Notes: generated from the sequence alone by a model not told the origin. Counted from the stretch's first letter, positions 52,268 to 60,585 are shown. The stretch is 61,927 nucleotides of DNA from JAGQYP01 sp041392305 (GCA_041392305.1 JAWKMJ010000020.1:1-61927); one strand, 5' to 3'. A program made the numbers and translations.

Positions 52268-52364
52268 AAAAAACAACCTGAACCATCCGCCAAAAATCTT
52301 CCCCACCGTCACTCTCCACCCTGTATCGTCCTGAAAAAAAGTAGACACTTTAAAAAGAGTGTTT

Positions 52365-52745
52365 ATGAATAAAAAAGTAATCTTAAGGTATAGTGAAAGT
52401 TTTAAGCTTCAAGTTGTAAAAGAGTATGAAGAGAGCTATCTTACCAGGAAAGAACTGAGTTTAAAATATGGTATCAAAGGAGGAAGTACGATTTGCAACT
52501 GGATTAATAAGTATGGATCCCAGAGTTCCCAAAATAGAATAGTAAGAGTGGAAAAGCCAAACGAAAAGAACAGAATAAAAGAGCTTGAAAAAGAAGTTGA
52601 AAGACTTAAAAAAGCTCTAGCACATCAAACTTTAGTAGCCGTTACTAAGGAAAGTATGGCAGAAGTAATCGCAGAAGATTTTGGAGTTGATTTAGAGAGA
52701 AGATTAAAAAAAGTAGAAGAAAGACAATCGCGAAAAACAAAGTAA
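52365..52745 (+). CDS. IS3-family transposase OrfA
   Basis: A protein of 126 residues from the ATG at 52365 (GTG at 52359 is also possible). It has a helix-turn-helix in SLKYGIKGGSTICNWINKYG and a leucine-zipper-like coiled coil (NRIKELEKEVERLKKALAHQ). This is the complete OrfA of copy B. Its end runs through AAAAAC, a plausible -1 slip site into orfB, as is common in IS3 elements. Confidence 0.85.
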   Translation: MNKKVILRYSESFKLQVVKEYEESYLTRKELSLKYGIKGGSTICNWINKYGSQSSQNRIVRVEKPNEKNRIKELEKEVERLKKALAHQTLVAVTKESMAEVIAEDFGVDLERRLKKVEERQSRKTK

Positions 52746-53554
52746 AAGGCTATGCTGTAAGCAGAAGTTGTAAGCTTTTAAAGTATAATAGGTCTTCTTT
52801 TATAAGAAAGTTCGAAACAGAAAAAAGAAAAGAAGTGGATCAAAAGGTATTGGTTAAGGTTATTGAAATCAAACAAATAATGCCCAATATTGGTGACGTA
52901 AAATTTATGAACTTCTAAGGAGAGTTCTGTTAAAATCAGGACAGTACATTTTGAGAGATCGATTGTTTAGACTGTTGAAAGATCATGATTTACTTGTGAA
53001 AAAGAAGAAAGTATGCTGTGACAACTAATAGTAATCATCCTTTCAAAAGCACTCTAACTTGATAAAGGAAAAGAAATAACAAAAGTGAATCAGTTATGGG
53101 TAAGCGATATTACTTACCTAAGAATGGGAGATAGTTTTGTTTTCTTTCTTTAATAACAGATGTTTACAGTCGTAAAATCGTTGGTTTTAATGTGAACAAT
53201 ACATTAGAACTTACTGGAACTCTGAAAGCATTAAATAACGCTTTACAATTAGCGACTCTGAGATCCATCATTCTGATCGAGGAAGTCAGTATTGCTCATA
53301 TGCTTACACAGATAAACTAAAAAAGTAAAGGAGTGAAAATTAGTATGACCGACAATGGAAACTGTTATGAAAATGCCATTGCAGAAAGAATGAATGGAAT
53401 ATTGAAATCAGAATTTAATTTAAATGCTAACTTTAAAAACCTAAATCAAGCAAAGAAAGCTGTAAGTCAAGCCATAAGAGTATATAACCAAAAAAGACCA
53501 CATTGGAGTATTAATCTGAAAACTCCTCAAGAGGTCTACTTGAGTGCAGCATAG
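52724..53554 (+). pseudogene. IS3-family transposase OrfB, broken
   Basis: The integrase can be followed in shifting frames: KVKGYAVSRSCKLLKY, then (after a one-base deletion at about 52892) RKIYELLRRVLLKSGQY and LRDRLFRLLKDHDLLVKKK, the first Asp in VSDITYLRMGD, and TDVYSRKIVGF. Another break follows at HHSDRGSQY, and the last 73 codons (53333-53554) are open: MTDNGNCYENAIAERMNGIL, with the catalytic Glu, and QKRPHWSINLKTPQEVY. Deletions and stops make it non-functional. Confidence 0.85.
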
Positions 53555-53589
53555 TTATAAGTATTAATTGGTGTCTCCTTTTTTCAGGA

Positions 53590-53640
53590 CATGACACCCT
53601 TCACCCTTCACCCTAAACTCCTCACCCTTCACCCTTCACC
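53590..53640. repeat. CACCCTT tandem repeat at the response-regulator 3' end
   Basis: About five imperfect copies of CACCCTT separate copy B from the regulator gene and supply the last codons (KGEG, stop) of that gene on the minus strand. The same motif in reverse, GGTGAAGGGT, flanks copy A at 50573-50600. Confidence 0.8.
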
Positions 53641-54330
53641 CTTCACCCTCAACGCATACCCCGAAGAATGCACATTCTCAATCATTACTTGTTCATCTTC
53701 ACTTAAGTATTTTCTAAGCTTGGTAATGTACACATCCATCGATCTCGTGGTGAAATAATTATCTTCTCCCCAAATCTCTGTAAGTGCCTTTTCACGAGGC
53801 ATGACGTCGTTGAGATGCTGACAAAGTAATTGCAGTAAATTGCCTTCTTTTGGGGATAGTTTTTTTGAATTCCCTTCTCTTTCCAACACTCTCGTCTTCC
53901 AATGATATTGATATGTCCCGATCTCAAAAACACTAGTTGCAGGTTCATGATCTCCATTGGATTCGAGTCTAAATATAGCTTCCAGTTTGGCAAGTAAAAC
54001 CTCAATATCAAAGGGTTTGCTAAGGTAATCCACTGCCCCAAGTTTGTAGCCTTTTAGAATATCTTCTTTCATATTCTTGGCGGTCAAATAGATGATGGGT
54101 GTTGTATGCCCTTTCTTTCTGAGCTTTTCTGCTAATGAAAAACCATCTAAATTCGGCATCATCACATCGAAAATACAAAGATCATATTGCCCCTTCATAA
54201 ATGCTGAATAGCCCAAATTCCCGTCTTTTGCCCAGTCTACCTCATACTTTGACAATTTCAAGTAATTCTGAAGCAAGGAACCAAAATTCTCTTCATCTTC
54301 CACCAACAATATTTTCTTTTTATCCGCCAT
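53629..54330 (-). CDS. Two-component response regulator, OmpR/PhoB family
   Basis: A 233-residue regulator with a receiver domain (ILLVEDEENFG, phospho-Asp in LCIFDVMMPNLDG, Lys in VDYLSKPFD) and a winged-helix DNA-binding domain (KLSPKEGNLLQLLCQHLNDV, VYITKLRKYLSEDE). Its start overlaps the sensor kinase by 11 bases, so the pair is one operon. The final residues VKGEG come from an adjacent CACCCTT repeat, so the true C-terminus may vary between strains. The phased repeats at 55980-56019 are its likely target. Confidence 0.92.
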   Translation of the reverse strand: MADKKKILLVEDEENFGSLLQNYLKLSKYEVDWAKDGNLGYSAFMKGQYDLCIFDVMMPNLDGFSLAEKLRKKGHTTPIIYLTAKNMKEDILKGYKLGAVDYLSKPFDIEVLLAKLEAIFRLESNGDHEPATSVFEIGTYQYHWKTRVLEREGNSKKLSPKEGNLLQLLCQHLNDVMPREKALTEIWGEDNYFTTRSMDVYITKLRKYLSEDEQVMIENVHSSGYALRVKGEG

Positions 54331-55936
54331 ATTTAGGTAAAGTGATTTTAACAGTTGTCCCTTTGTTGACAGTACTTTCCAGACTTACTTCCCCATGATG
54401 ACCTTCCACAATACTTTTCACATAGGACAAGCCCAATCCAAAACCTTTTCGATTGTGAATATTCCCTGTTTCTTCTCGATAAAACTTATCAAATGCGAGT
54501 TTTACAGACTTCTTCGACATTCCAATTCCATTATCCTGAATAGTTAGCTCGTAATTCATTCCGACCTCTTTTAATTCCAGATTTATCTCAGGATTTTTAT
54601 CCGAATATTTAATAGAATTGTCCAAAACATTTGTCAGCGCATTTACTAAATGAAAGGCATCTGCTTTTATCAAGACTTGATCCAATTCACAATCCCAATC
54701 TATCTTTCCTTCTTGATTTTCAAGACTTAATTTTACATTACCTATTGATCTATTAATCAACTTTTTAAGGTTTTCTTTTTCAAGTTTTAATTTAAATTGA
54801 TTATTCTCCATTGAGGCCATCTCCAAGACTCTTTCTATATGTGAATTCATGCGGATTCTTTCCTTTTCAATCACGTCTACAAATTCATTGATTTGTTTGG
54901 GATTGGATATGACTTCTGGATGTTTAATCGATGCGCTTGCTAATGAAATGGAAGCTAGGGGTGTTTTCAGCTCATGGGTCATGTTGTTGATGAAGTCATT
55001 TTTAATACGACTGACCTTCTTCTGCTTAAAAATAAAGTACAAGGCAAATGAAAATGCGATGATAATAAGCAAAGTAAAAATCACAGACATCCAAATCATG
55101 GGATGAATATGAGACCAAATGATTCCGTCTTCATTTTCTAATTGTAAAAGCAAGATAAAATCTCCTGAATTTGCTTTATCCTTTGGAAATAGAGCCTTTT
55201 CATAGGCTTCCTTTTTATCATTGTATGAATCAGACTGGTAATCTTCTACGAACTCCCCTTTCTTCCGGTCTTGAACTACATATTGATAGGACTTCCCTAG
55301 TCCTTGATCCGCTAGTACTTCTTCAATCTTCTTCTCTAACGCTTCTTTTGGCAAACGATCTTTTAAGTCTCCTGCAAATAATTTCTCGTAAGTGAAGTGC
55401 TGTACAATGGACTCAATTTTATCCATTTTATCACCTATCCCTCCAACCCAATGTAGATCCTTTTCAAGATCCTCATGGATTTCTTCCATTTTCACAATTA
55501 AGTTTTCATGGATTTGATGGATTAAGGTATTATGCCCTTTCGTCTTTTGTTTGAATTCAACATCAGCACCTTTTTCCTTTACATTTTTGTGGTCATCCGT
55601 TCTAACCTCAATTTTGATTTGATTTTTGATACTATCCCTGTGATTCCCTTGAATAACAACCACATTTTCTGATATTTCCTTGCCATTACTTCCTTCTAAA
55701 ACAATGACTTCATTTAGAATGGAATCCACACCGCCAAATTTCAAATTCAAATAACTTTCAGCCTCATCTTCTGAAATCTTGTCTACCAACTGATTCAAAG
55801 CCTCATTGGCATGCAATTTCAACTCTGCCTTTTTTTGATCATAAGCATCATTAATCCAAATTCCTTGAATCAAGATAATTCCGATCAGTGCGACCACCAT
55901 CGTAGAAATCAATATGTATAAAAATGAATTTCGCAT
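54320..55936 (-). CDS. Two-component sensor histidine kinase
   Basis: A 538-residue membrane kinase, taking the ATG at 55936 rather than the TTG at 55948. A first helix (FLYILISTMVVALIGIILIQ), a sensor region of about 240 residues outside the cytoplasm, and a second helix near residues 283-305 lead to the HisKA domain with phospho-His in INNMTHELKTPLASI. The ATPase follows with LTNVLDNSIKYSD (N box), IQDNGIGMSKKS (G1) and KGFGLGLSYVKSIVEGHHG (G2). The sensor region is rich in Lys, Glu and His (TDDHKNVKEKGADVEFK, IHENLIVKMEEIHEDLEKDL). It pairs with the regulator downstream. Confidence 0.93.
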   Translation of the reverse strand: MRNSFLYILISTMVVALIGIILIQGIWINDAYDQKKAELKLHANEALNQLVDKISEDEAESYLNLKFGGVDSILNEVIVLEGSNGKEISENVVVIQGNHRDSIKNQIKIEVRTDDHKNVKEKGADVEFKQKTKGHNTLIHQIHENLIVKMEEIHEDLEKDLHWVGGIGDKMDKIESIVQHFTYEKLFAGDLKDRLPKEALEKKIEEVLADQGLGKSYQYVVQDRKKGEFVEDYQSDSYNDKKEAYEKALFPKDKANSGDFILLLQLENEDGIIWSHIHPMIWMSVIFTLLIIIAFSFALYFIFKQKKVSRIKNDFINNMTHELKTPLASISLASASIKHPEVISNPKQINEFVDVIEKERIRMNSHIERVLEMASMENNQFKLKLEKENLKKLINRSIGNVKLSLENQEGKIDWDCELDQVLIKADAFHLVNALTNVLDNSIKYSDKNPEINLELKEVGMNYELTIQDNGIGMSKKSVKLAFDKFYREETGNIHNRKGFGLGLSYVKSIVEGHHGEVSLESTVNKGTTVKITLPKYGG

Positions 55937-55979
55937 GTGACAACCCAAAGATAATCAGGGATTCAGCCAATCTAATAAA

Positions 55980-56019
55980 CTTTAACCTAACTTTAACCTT
56001 CTTTGGGGATGCTTTAACT
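55980..56019. promoter_or_regulatory. Three phased CTTTAAC direct repeats, regulator-binding site candidate
   Basis: CTTTAACC at 55980, CTTTAACC at 55991 and CTTTAACT at 56012 start 11 and 21 bases apart, one and two turns of the helix. They lie between the kinase start (55936) and the secreted-protein start (56086). OmpR-family regulators bind such direct repeats, so control of both genes by this system is likely. Confidence 0.6.
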
Positions 56020-56085
56020 CTTTTTAGGGAATTCTGCATGTAATTTAGCCGAAAACAATTTTGTATTCATCTTAAAACAATAAAC

Positions 56086-57504
56086 ATGAACAAGACAAAA
56101 CTAGCCATGGCAGGACTTACGGTTTTAACAGGTGCCGGAATCCTCATCGCAGCAGCTCCATTTCAATCAAAAGATGGAGAAAACCCTCAAAAAGGGAAAT
56201 ACAAGCAGTATCAGGTTATCCATATGAAAGATGGGAAAATGATAGAAGCAGATACACTTATACCAATGGACTCTGAATATTCTGTAGAATCGTTTCTCAA
56301 AGACAAAAATATTGAATCGACAAATTTGGACATCATCAAACTCCCTGGAGACGGAACAATGGAAAACATGTTCTTTGCTGATGAAATGGAATCAGACGGA
56401 AAGCACAAAAACATGGTGATCCGAACAGAAATCAAGGTCGATCACGATGAAAATGATTCTAAAGAAGGCCTTCATAAAGAAAATGTAGAAATGATTGTGA
56501 AAGTCAACGAGAATGGAGAGATCGAAGCCAAGAAAATAGTGAATGGCAAGGAAGTAGAATTGACCAAAGAAGAATTAGAAGAGCTAAAATCTCATCATCA
56601 AAATCACGAAAAATCAAACCATGGAAACAATATGATGATCCGAATTGAAAAAGACGATCACAAGAAAGACGAGGATCTAGAAGACGTTCAAATGATCGTA
56701 AAAATCAATGAAAAAGGAGAAATCGACGCAAAGAAGGTGGTCAACGGAAAAGAAATCCAATTGACAGATGAAGAATTAAAAGAATTGAAGGAAGGACACA
56801 TGAAAATGATTCACTCTGGAGATGGTCACCACAAAATGATTCGAATTGAAATGGACGAAGAAATGGAAGGTCTGCACAAAGAAATCATGGAAAAAGTACA
56901 TGGAGAACTTAAAGATCTGGATATCGATTTTGACATCAACGGCTTACTTAACAAAGATTCTCTAATGGACATCATCCACAGAGAATTAAAGGATCTTCAT
57001 AAAGAAATTGGAGATGTAAAGGTGATCATAAAGGAACTTGAGCACGATATCGAATGGAACGAAGAAGGTAAAGGAGAAAAAGTAGTGGTCGTTCAAAATG
57101 GAAAAAAATGTGAATGGCAGTCCAAAGATGGAAACACAGTAATGGTCAATATTGATTCTGAAGGAGGAAGCCACGAAGATTTCACTATCGTCATCGTAAA
57201 AGAAGGAATCGACAAGAAAGATGCTGAGACCAGTAATTCAATTTCAGACCCAGAATTGGACTTCAAAATCTTTCCCAATCCCTCAAATGGCAAATTTACC
57301 CTTAGCTTTCTTCTAGAGAAAAAAGAGAAAACCAATATCGAAGTGGTAGATCTACAAGGAAAACAAGTATACAAGGAAGACCTAGGGAAAATCGAAGGAA
57401 GAATTCAAAAAGAAATCGACCTCACACAATTTGGAAGCGGAGTCTATATCCTAAACATAACCACAGGAAAAACAAAAGCAAGCAAAAGAGTAATTGTGAA
57501 TTGA
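56086..57504 (+). CDS. Secreted charged repeat protein with T9SS type A sorting domain
   Basis: A 472-residue protein: hydrophobic signal region (MAGLTVLTGAGILIAAA), a very Lys/Glu/His-rich body and a C-terminal T9SS sorting domain (DFKIFPNPSNGKFTLSF, then GVYILNITTGKTKASKRVIV). Within the body a unit of about 30 residues occurs twice: NENGEIEAKKIVNGKEVELT and NEKGEIDAKKVVNGKEIQLT, each followed by EELxELK. A heptad-like stretch (EEMEGLHKEIMEKVHGELKD) follows. It is exported by T9SS and is divergent from the kinase and regulator with phased repeats before its start. Function unknown; metal binding by its His clusters is possible. Confidence 0.8.
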   Translation: MNKTKLAMAGLTVLTGAGILIAAAPFQSKDGENPQKGKYKQYQVIHMKDGKMIEADTLIPMDSEYSVESFLKDKNIESTNLDIIKLPGDGTMENMFFADEMESDGKHKNMVIRTEIKVDHDENDSKEGLHKENVEMIVKVNENGEIEAKKIVNGKEVELTKEELEELKSHHQNHEKSNHGNNMMIRIEKDDHKKDEDLEDVQMIVKINEKGEIDAKKVVNGKEIQLTDEELKELKEGHMKMIHSGDGHHKMIRIEMDEEMEGLHKEIMEKVHGELKDLDIDFDINGLLNKDSLMDIIHRELKDLHKEIGDVKVIIKELEHDIEWNEEGKGEKVVVVQNGKKCEWQSKDGNTVMVNIDSEGGSHEDFTIVIVKEGIDKKDAETSNSISDPELDFKIFPNPSNGKFTLSFLLEKKEKTNIEVVDLQGKQVYKEDLGKIEGRIQKEIDLTQFGSGVYILNITTGKTKASKRVIVN

Positions 57505-57657
57505 GTGTAGAACCTTTCGAATGTAGAACCGAGCGATAGCGAGCTCATCGACCGATAGGGAGATAATTTTTCGAGTGTAGAATGTAGAATGCTTGGAACT
57601 TAGAACCCTTCGGCTACCGCTCAGGGCATCGCTTAGAACCCAAATAATACAGAAAAA
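57504..57657. repeat. Intergenic repeats with GAGTGTAGAA and GAGCGATAGCGAG units
   Basis: Short imperfect copies of GAGTGTAGAA / GAATGTAGAA and a GAGCGATAGCGAGC motif fill the gap after the secreted protein. No gene is seen. Confidence 0.7.
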
Positions 57658-57658
57658 G

Positions 57659-57690
57659 AATCCTGGAGTCCGCTCCGGGATTTTTTATTT
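57659..57690 (+). terminator. Intrinsic terminator after the secreted repeat protein
   Basis: A perfect ten-base stem (AATCCTGGAG with CTCCGGGATT, one T-G pair), a TCCG loop and TTTTTT. It is about 155 bases past the stop at 57504. Confidence 0.75.
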
Positions 57691-57705
57691 ATCCATAGAG
57701 CATTT

Positions 57706-58257
57706 TCACCATACATCCAATACTTCTACTTCATATATCAGAATTGAATTTTCCGGGATTACTGTTGCCTCTGTTTCGTCACATTTTACATTAATTTCTT
57801 TGTTGAGATAGCCTAAATGCGGCGGGATCACCAAAAATCCTTTACTTCCTTTTTTGAAGAATGACAATCCTTCTCTCCAGCCTAGAATGACTCTTTTATT
57901 CGCTGCTTCTTCATGGAGTTTGAAGGTATCGGTATCCTGACAAAATATTGTGCTGTCTTTTAGCATGCCAGTGTAGCTGAGAATAAATCTGTCGGTGGGT
58001 TTGATCGTTCTCCCTTCGCCTTCTACTTCAATGTGGTAATGCAGACCTGTTTCCGTCTTCTCTGTTTTGAGATGATGTTTATGCACATAATCTTCTACTT
58101 CTTCACTGAATGCTTCTTTCTGCTCTTCGGAATAGGTTTGACAGGAGTTGAGAGCAAGAGTTGTGAGCAAAAGCAATAACTGCAAGAGTTTTGAGCAAGA
58201 GCAAGAGTAAGAGTGAGAGATTTGAGCAAGAGTGGGCTTTCTTGAAATTCTTTCCAT
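57706..58257 (-). CDS. FKBP-type peptidyl-prolyl isomerase lipoprotein
   Basis: A 183-residue FKBP-like protein: a signal peptide with a lipobox ending ALNSC, then a linker and the FKBP core (GLHYHIEVEGEGRTIKPTDR, LSYTGMLKDSTIF, RVILGWREGLSFFKKGSKGF, IPPHLGYL, ILIYEVEVLDVW). It probably folds or chaperones envelope proteins. The hydrophobic signal (LLQLLLLLTTLAL) is encoded by repeats of AGCAAGAG (58141-58237). The ATG directly abuts the stop of the TraB gene, so this is the last gene of a four-gene run. Confidence 0.85.
   Translation of the reverse strand: MERISRKPTLAQISHSYSCSCSKLLQLLLLLTTLALNSCQTYSEEQKEAFSEEVEDYVHKHHLKTEKTETGLHYHIEVEGEGRTIKPTDRFILSYTGMLKDSTIFCQDTDTFKLHEEAANKRVILGWREGLSFFKKGSKGFLVIPPHLGYLNKEINVKCDETEATVIPENSILIYEVEVLDVW
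58141..58237. repeat. Simple repeat GAGCAAGAG inside the FKBP signal peptide
   Basis: About ten imperfect copies of (G)AGCAAGAG and relatives fill the first 40 codons of the FKBP gene and keep its frame open. On the coding strand they read CTCTTGCT, giving the many Leu/Ser/Cys codons. Confidence 0.75.
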
Positions 58258-59196
58258 TTACTTGTCTGTTCGGATCGGTGTAAGTGTATATCCTTTTTCT
58301 CTTAGTAAATTAATTACTCCTTCATCTCCCACTAAATGAGCAGCACCTACTGCTATGAAGTTTTGTCCAGATTTTGCAAACTCTTCAATTTTTGGAATCC
58401 AAGCTTTGTTACGCCCTTTCAACAACACCTCTTCATTCTCCATCATTTCGGGACTTTGTTCAATCATGAACTTCCCTAACTTATCCAAATCTTGTTCTTT
58501 ATATATTTTCATCATTTCCTCCATCTCTCCATTATCCTCTCCAACTGTTTTCATAGTTTCTAGAATGATGGTTTTCATTTTCTCTGCCGGAATCTGATCA
58601 AAGAAGCCGAGCTGTTGTTCGATGGTCTCCAAACCTCCTTTTTCGATTTTATTCAAATTTGCTAAGCTGATCAAAGTCATTTCATACGACTTGGTTGCCC
58701 CTTTGAAACTCGCCTTCGACATGGCAGAAATAATTCCGAATGGTTTCATCCCTCCGAATACCTTCTCGAAAGCTTCTTTTCCCATTCCCATGGCTTCTGC
58801 CCCAATATTCATTAGACTATCATATTGTTCAGGAGTAAACATATCTTTCAAAGTCTCCCCTTCTTTTGCTTTCATCAAGTCTAAGGCTCCAGCTGCGTTA
58901 GAAATATCTTCTACTTCCATCACAAGTCGATCACAGTCTTTTACTCTTTCTTCTAAACTTTCCGGAAATACCCAATATTCTTCTTCGATCAAGTGCATGG
59001 TACCAAATAAATAAGATGGTTTTTCCAATCCATTCCCTTCTATTTTCCATAAAAGCGACTTCCCGTCTTTAACTTCTACATCTTTATACTTTTTCTTCTC
59101 ACCTGCATTTTCTTCTTTCTTCTCTTCAGATTGACAAGAAATGAATGTAATCGGGAAAGTAATCAGGATCAGGAGGTAAAATAAGAACTTCAACAT
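58258..59196 (-). CDS. TraB/GumN family lipoprotein
   Basis: A 312-residue lipoprotein (LITFPITFISC lipobox) of the TraB/GumN family: SLLWKIEGNGLEKPSYLFGT, HLIEEEYWVFPESLEE and the C-terminal GQNFIAVGAAHLVGDEGVIN with LLREKGYTL. Conserved Glu/His residues suggest the Tiki-type metalloprotease fold, but activity is unproven. Neighbour genes are an upstream methyltransferase (one base away) and the FKBP gene directly after. Confidence 0.87.
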   Translation of the reverse strand: MLKFLFYLLILITFPITFISCQSEEKKEENAGEKKKYKDVEVKDGKSLLWKIEGNGLEKPSYLFGTMHLIEEEYWVFPESLEERVKDCDRLVMEVEDISNAAGALDLMKAKEGETLKDMFTPEQYDSLMNIGAEAMGMGKEAFEKVFGGMKPFGIISAMSKASFKGATKSYEMTLISLANLNKIEKGGLETIEQQLGFFDQIPAEKMKTIILETMKTVGEDNGEMEEMMKIYKEQDLDKLGKFMIEQSPEMMENEEVLLKGRNKAWIPKIEEFAKSGQNFIAVGAAHLVGDEGVINLLREKGYTLTPIRTDK

Positions 59197-59197
59197 A

Positions 59198-59914
59198 TTA
59201 TTTTCTTTTTAATTCCGCTAAATAGTGGTAGTTATTGTCTTCAAATAATTTCGTGGCTGTAAAACCGTTTTCGTCAGCTAATTTACTCAAAGTTTCGAAA
59301 TCGATATACAACCAATCAAACCATTCTCCAAAATTATCTTTGTACTGCATTTGGTATTTCATTTCACCATAGTAGTCTTGATCCAGATTGACATACATCG
59401 ATCCATCTTCATTTTCGTAGAGATAGGCTATATCTGAAGAATCAATTAGTGCTTTTCCGTTGGGAGATAGAACTTCCATTAACTTCTCAAAAAAATCAGG
59501 CATTCTTCTCATAGTGCCCACAATTCCAATGCCATTCATCATCATTAAAACTGTATCAAATTGATCGCCTTGAAATTCAAAAAAATCGATGCACTTAGCA
59601 TCTAAGCCTATTTCAATTTGATAATCGACCGCACCTTGGGAAGTATCGACACCCAAGACTTTATATCCCTTTGAAATTGCAATTTGTGAAATTGATCCAA
59701 ATCCTGATCCTACATCTAAAATTCGTCCCTCCAAATGCTTCAATGCTTCCTCCTCAACTTCGAATAGCATATATTCATTGCGAAACAAGGTCTCTTTTGG
59801 AAGAATATCTGGATTACACAAATCAGAATGAACAACGATATCATCGTATTCGAGTTCGTTGAACACGTCGTAGGCCAGTTGACCTAACACATCAAGATTA
59901 GAAGGCTTCAACAT
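59198..59914 (-). CDS. Class I SAM-dependent methyltransferase
   Basis: A 238-residue methyltransferase with motif I RILDVGSGFGSISQIAISKG, the acidic turn VLGVDTSQGAVDY, and the motif II strand DTVLMMMNGIGIVGT. The ATG shares a base with the TAA of the gene upstream, and the TraB gene lies one base beyond its stop. The substrate is unknown. Confidence 0.87.
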   Translation of the reverse strand: MLKPSNLDVLGQLAYDVFNELEYDDIVVHSDLCNPDILPKETLFRNEYMLFEVEEEALKHLEGRILDVGSGFGSISQIAISKGYKVLGVDTSQGAVDYQIEIGLDAKCIDFFEFQGDQFDTVLMMMNGIGIVGTMRRMPDFFEKLMEVLSPNGKALIDSSDIAYLYENEDGSMYVNLDQDYYGEMKYQMQYKDNFGEWFDWLYIDFETLSKLADENGFTATKLFEDNNYHYLAELKRK

Positions 59915-60459
59915 TAAATATCCAGATCATCGATATTATCAAAATCTTCGAAATCGTCGTCGAAATCATCGAATTCATCAAAGCCGGGATCAAAATCCTC
60001 CATGCTCATTTCATCCGGATCTACATCCCCCTTTCTATCTGATTCTTTCGGCGCATCCCCAACTGCTATAAGAAGTTCGGCAGACTCAATTTCTTGATCA
60101 GAAAATTCAACCAACTCGATTAAGAAGCACCACATTGAAAGAAAATCATAGACTAAGATCAACTTTTGACCTTCCTCTTTCACAACGTCTTTCAAAAGTG
60201 TTGTATCCATGACCAGAGGTTTTTCTTGATCTTCATCCGCCATATCATCGGTCATATCCATTAATCCAATTTCCCTTCCTTTGTCCCAACTATTGTTCGA
60301 CATATAAAAAGAAGCCAATTGATCACCTTCAAATTCAAAGGCACTCATGATGGCATGAAAGAAATTTTCGAAAGAAAGGTCTTCATTGATCAGAATATCT
60401 CTAAAGATATCTTCTTCCTTTTCCGTGTCTATGACAATTCTGAATTTAAGTGCTCCCAT
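59914..60459 (-). CDS. Plasmid pRiA4b ORF-3-like protein with acidic tail
   Basis: The frame is open from 60594, but MGALKFRIVIDTEKEEDIFR at 60459 matches the N-terminus of pRiA4b ORF-3 family proteins and avoids overlap with the divergent gene at 60586, giving 181 residues. The family core is clear: FENFFHAIMSAFEFEGDQLA, SFYMSNNSWDKGREIGL and LVYDFLSMWCFLIELVEF. The tail is almost only Asp, Glu and Phe (FDPGFDEFDDFDDDFEDFD). The role of the family is unknown. It leads the four-gene minus-strand run ending with FKBP. Confidence 0.8.
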   Translation of the reverse strand: MGALKFRIVIDTEKEEDIFRDILINEDLSFENFFHAIMSAFEFEGDQLASFYMSNNSWDKGREIGLMDMTDDMADEDQEKPLVMDTTLLKDVVKEEGQKLILVYDFLSMWCFLIELVEFSDQEIESAELLIAVGDAPKESDRKGDVDPDEMSMEDFDPGFDEFDDFDDDFEDFDNIDDLDI

Positions 60460-60585
60460 TTTGAGATTTAATGGTACAAAATTAGAATTAATTTCAAATC
60501 TAAGAGATGATTTTTCGACAAACATCCCATTGGAAACGACAACCATGTAATTTACTTTGTATATCTTTATTCCAAAAGAAAATTT

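Larger units (their letters stand above)
52322..53596 (+). mobile_element. Decayed IS3-family insertion sequence, copy B
   Basis: The element spans TGTATCG at 52322 to ATGACA at 53596 (1275 bases). Its ends are inverted repeats (TGTATCGTCCTGAAAAAAAG against TGTCATGTCCTGAAAAAAGG), with CCC on both sides as a 3-bp target duplication. It holds an intact orfA and a broken orfB with an integrase core of the DDE type, the usual IS3-family plan. It lies inverted to copy A, 549 bases apart. Confidence 0.88.

Noticed and set aside
50601..53596. Active composite transposon
   Set aside because: Both flanking copies are broken (orfB in B, both frames in A), and each has its own 3-bp target duplication, so they inserted separately.
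53597..53640. CACCCTT repeats considered as a CRISPR array
   Set aside because: Units are 7 bases, contiguous and without spacers; no cas genes are present.
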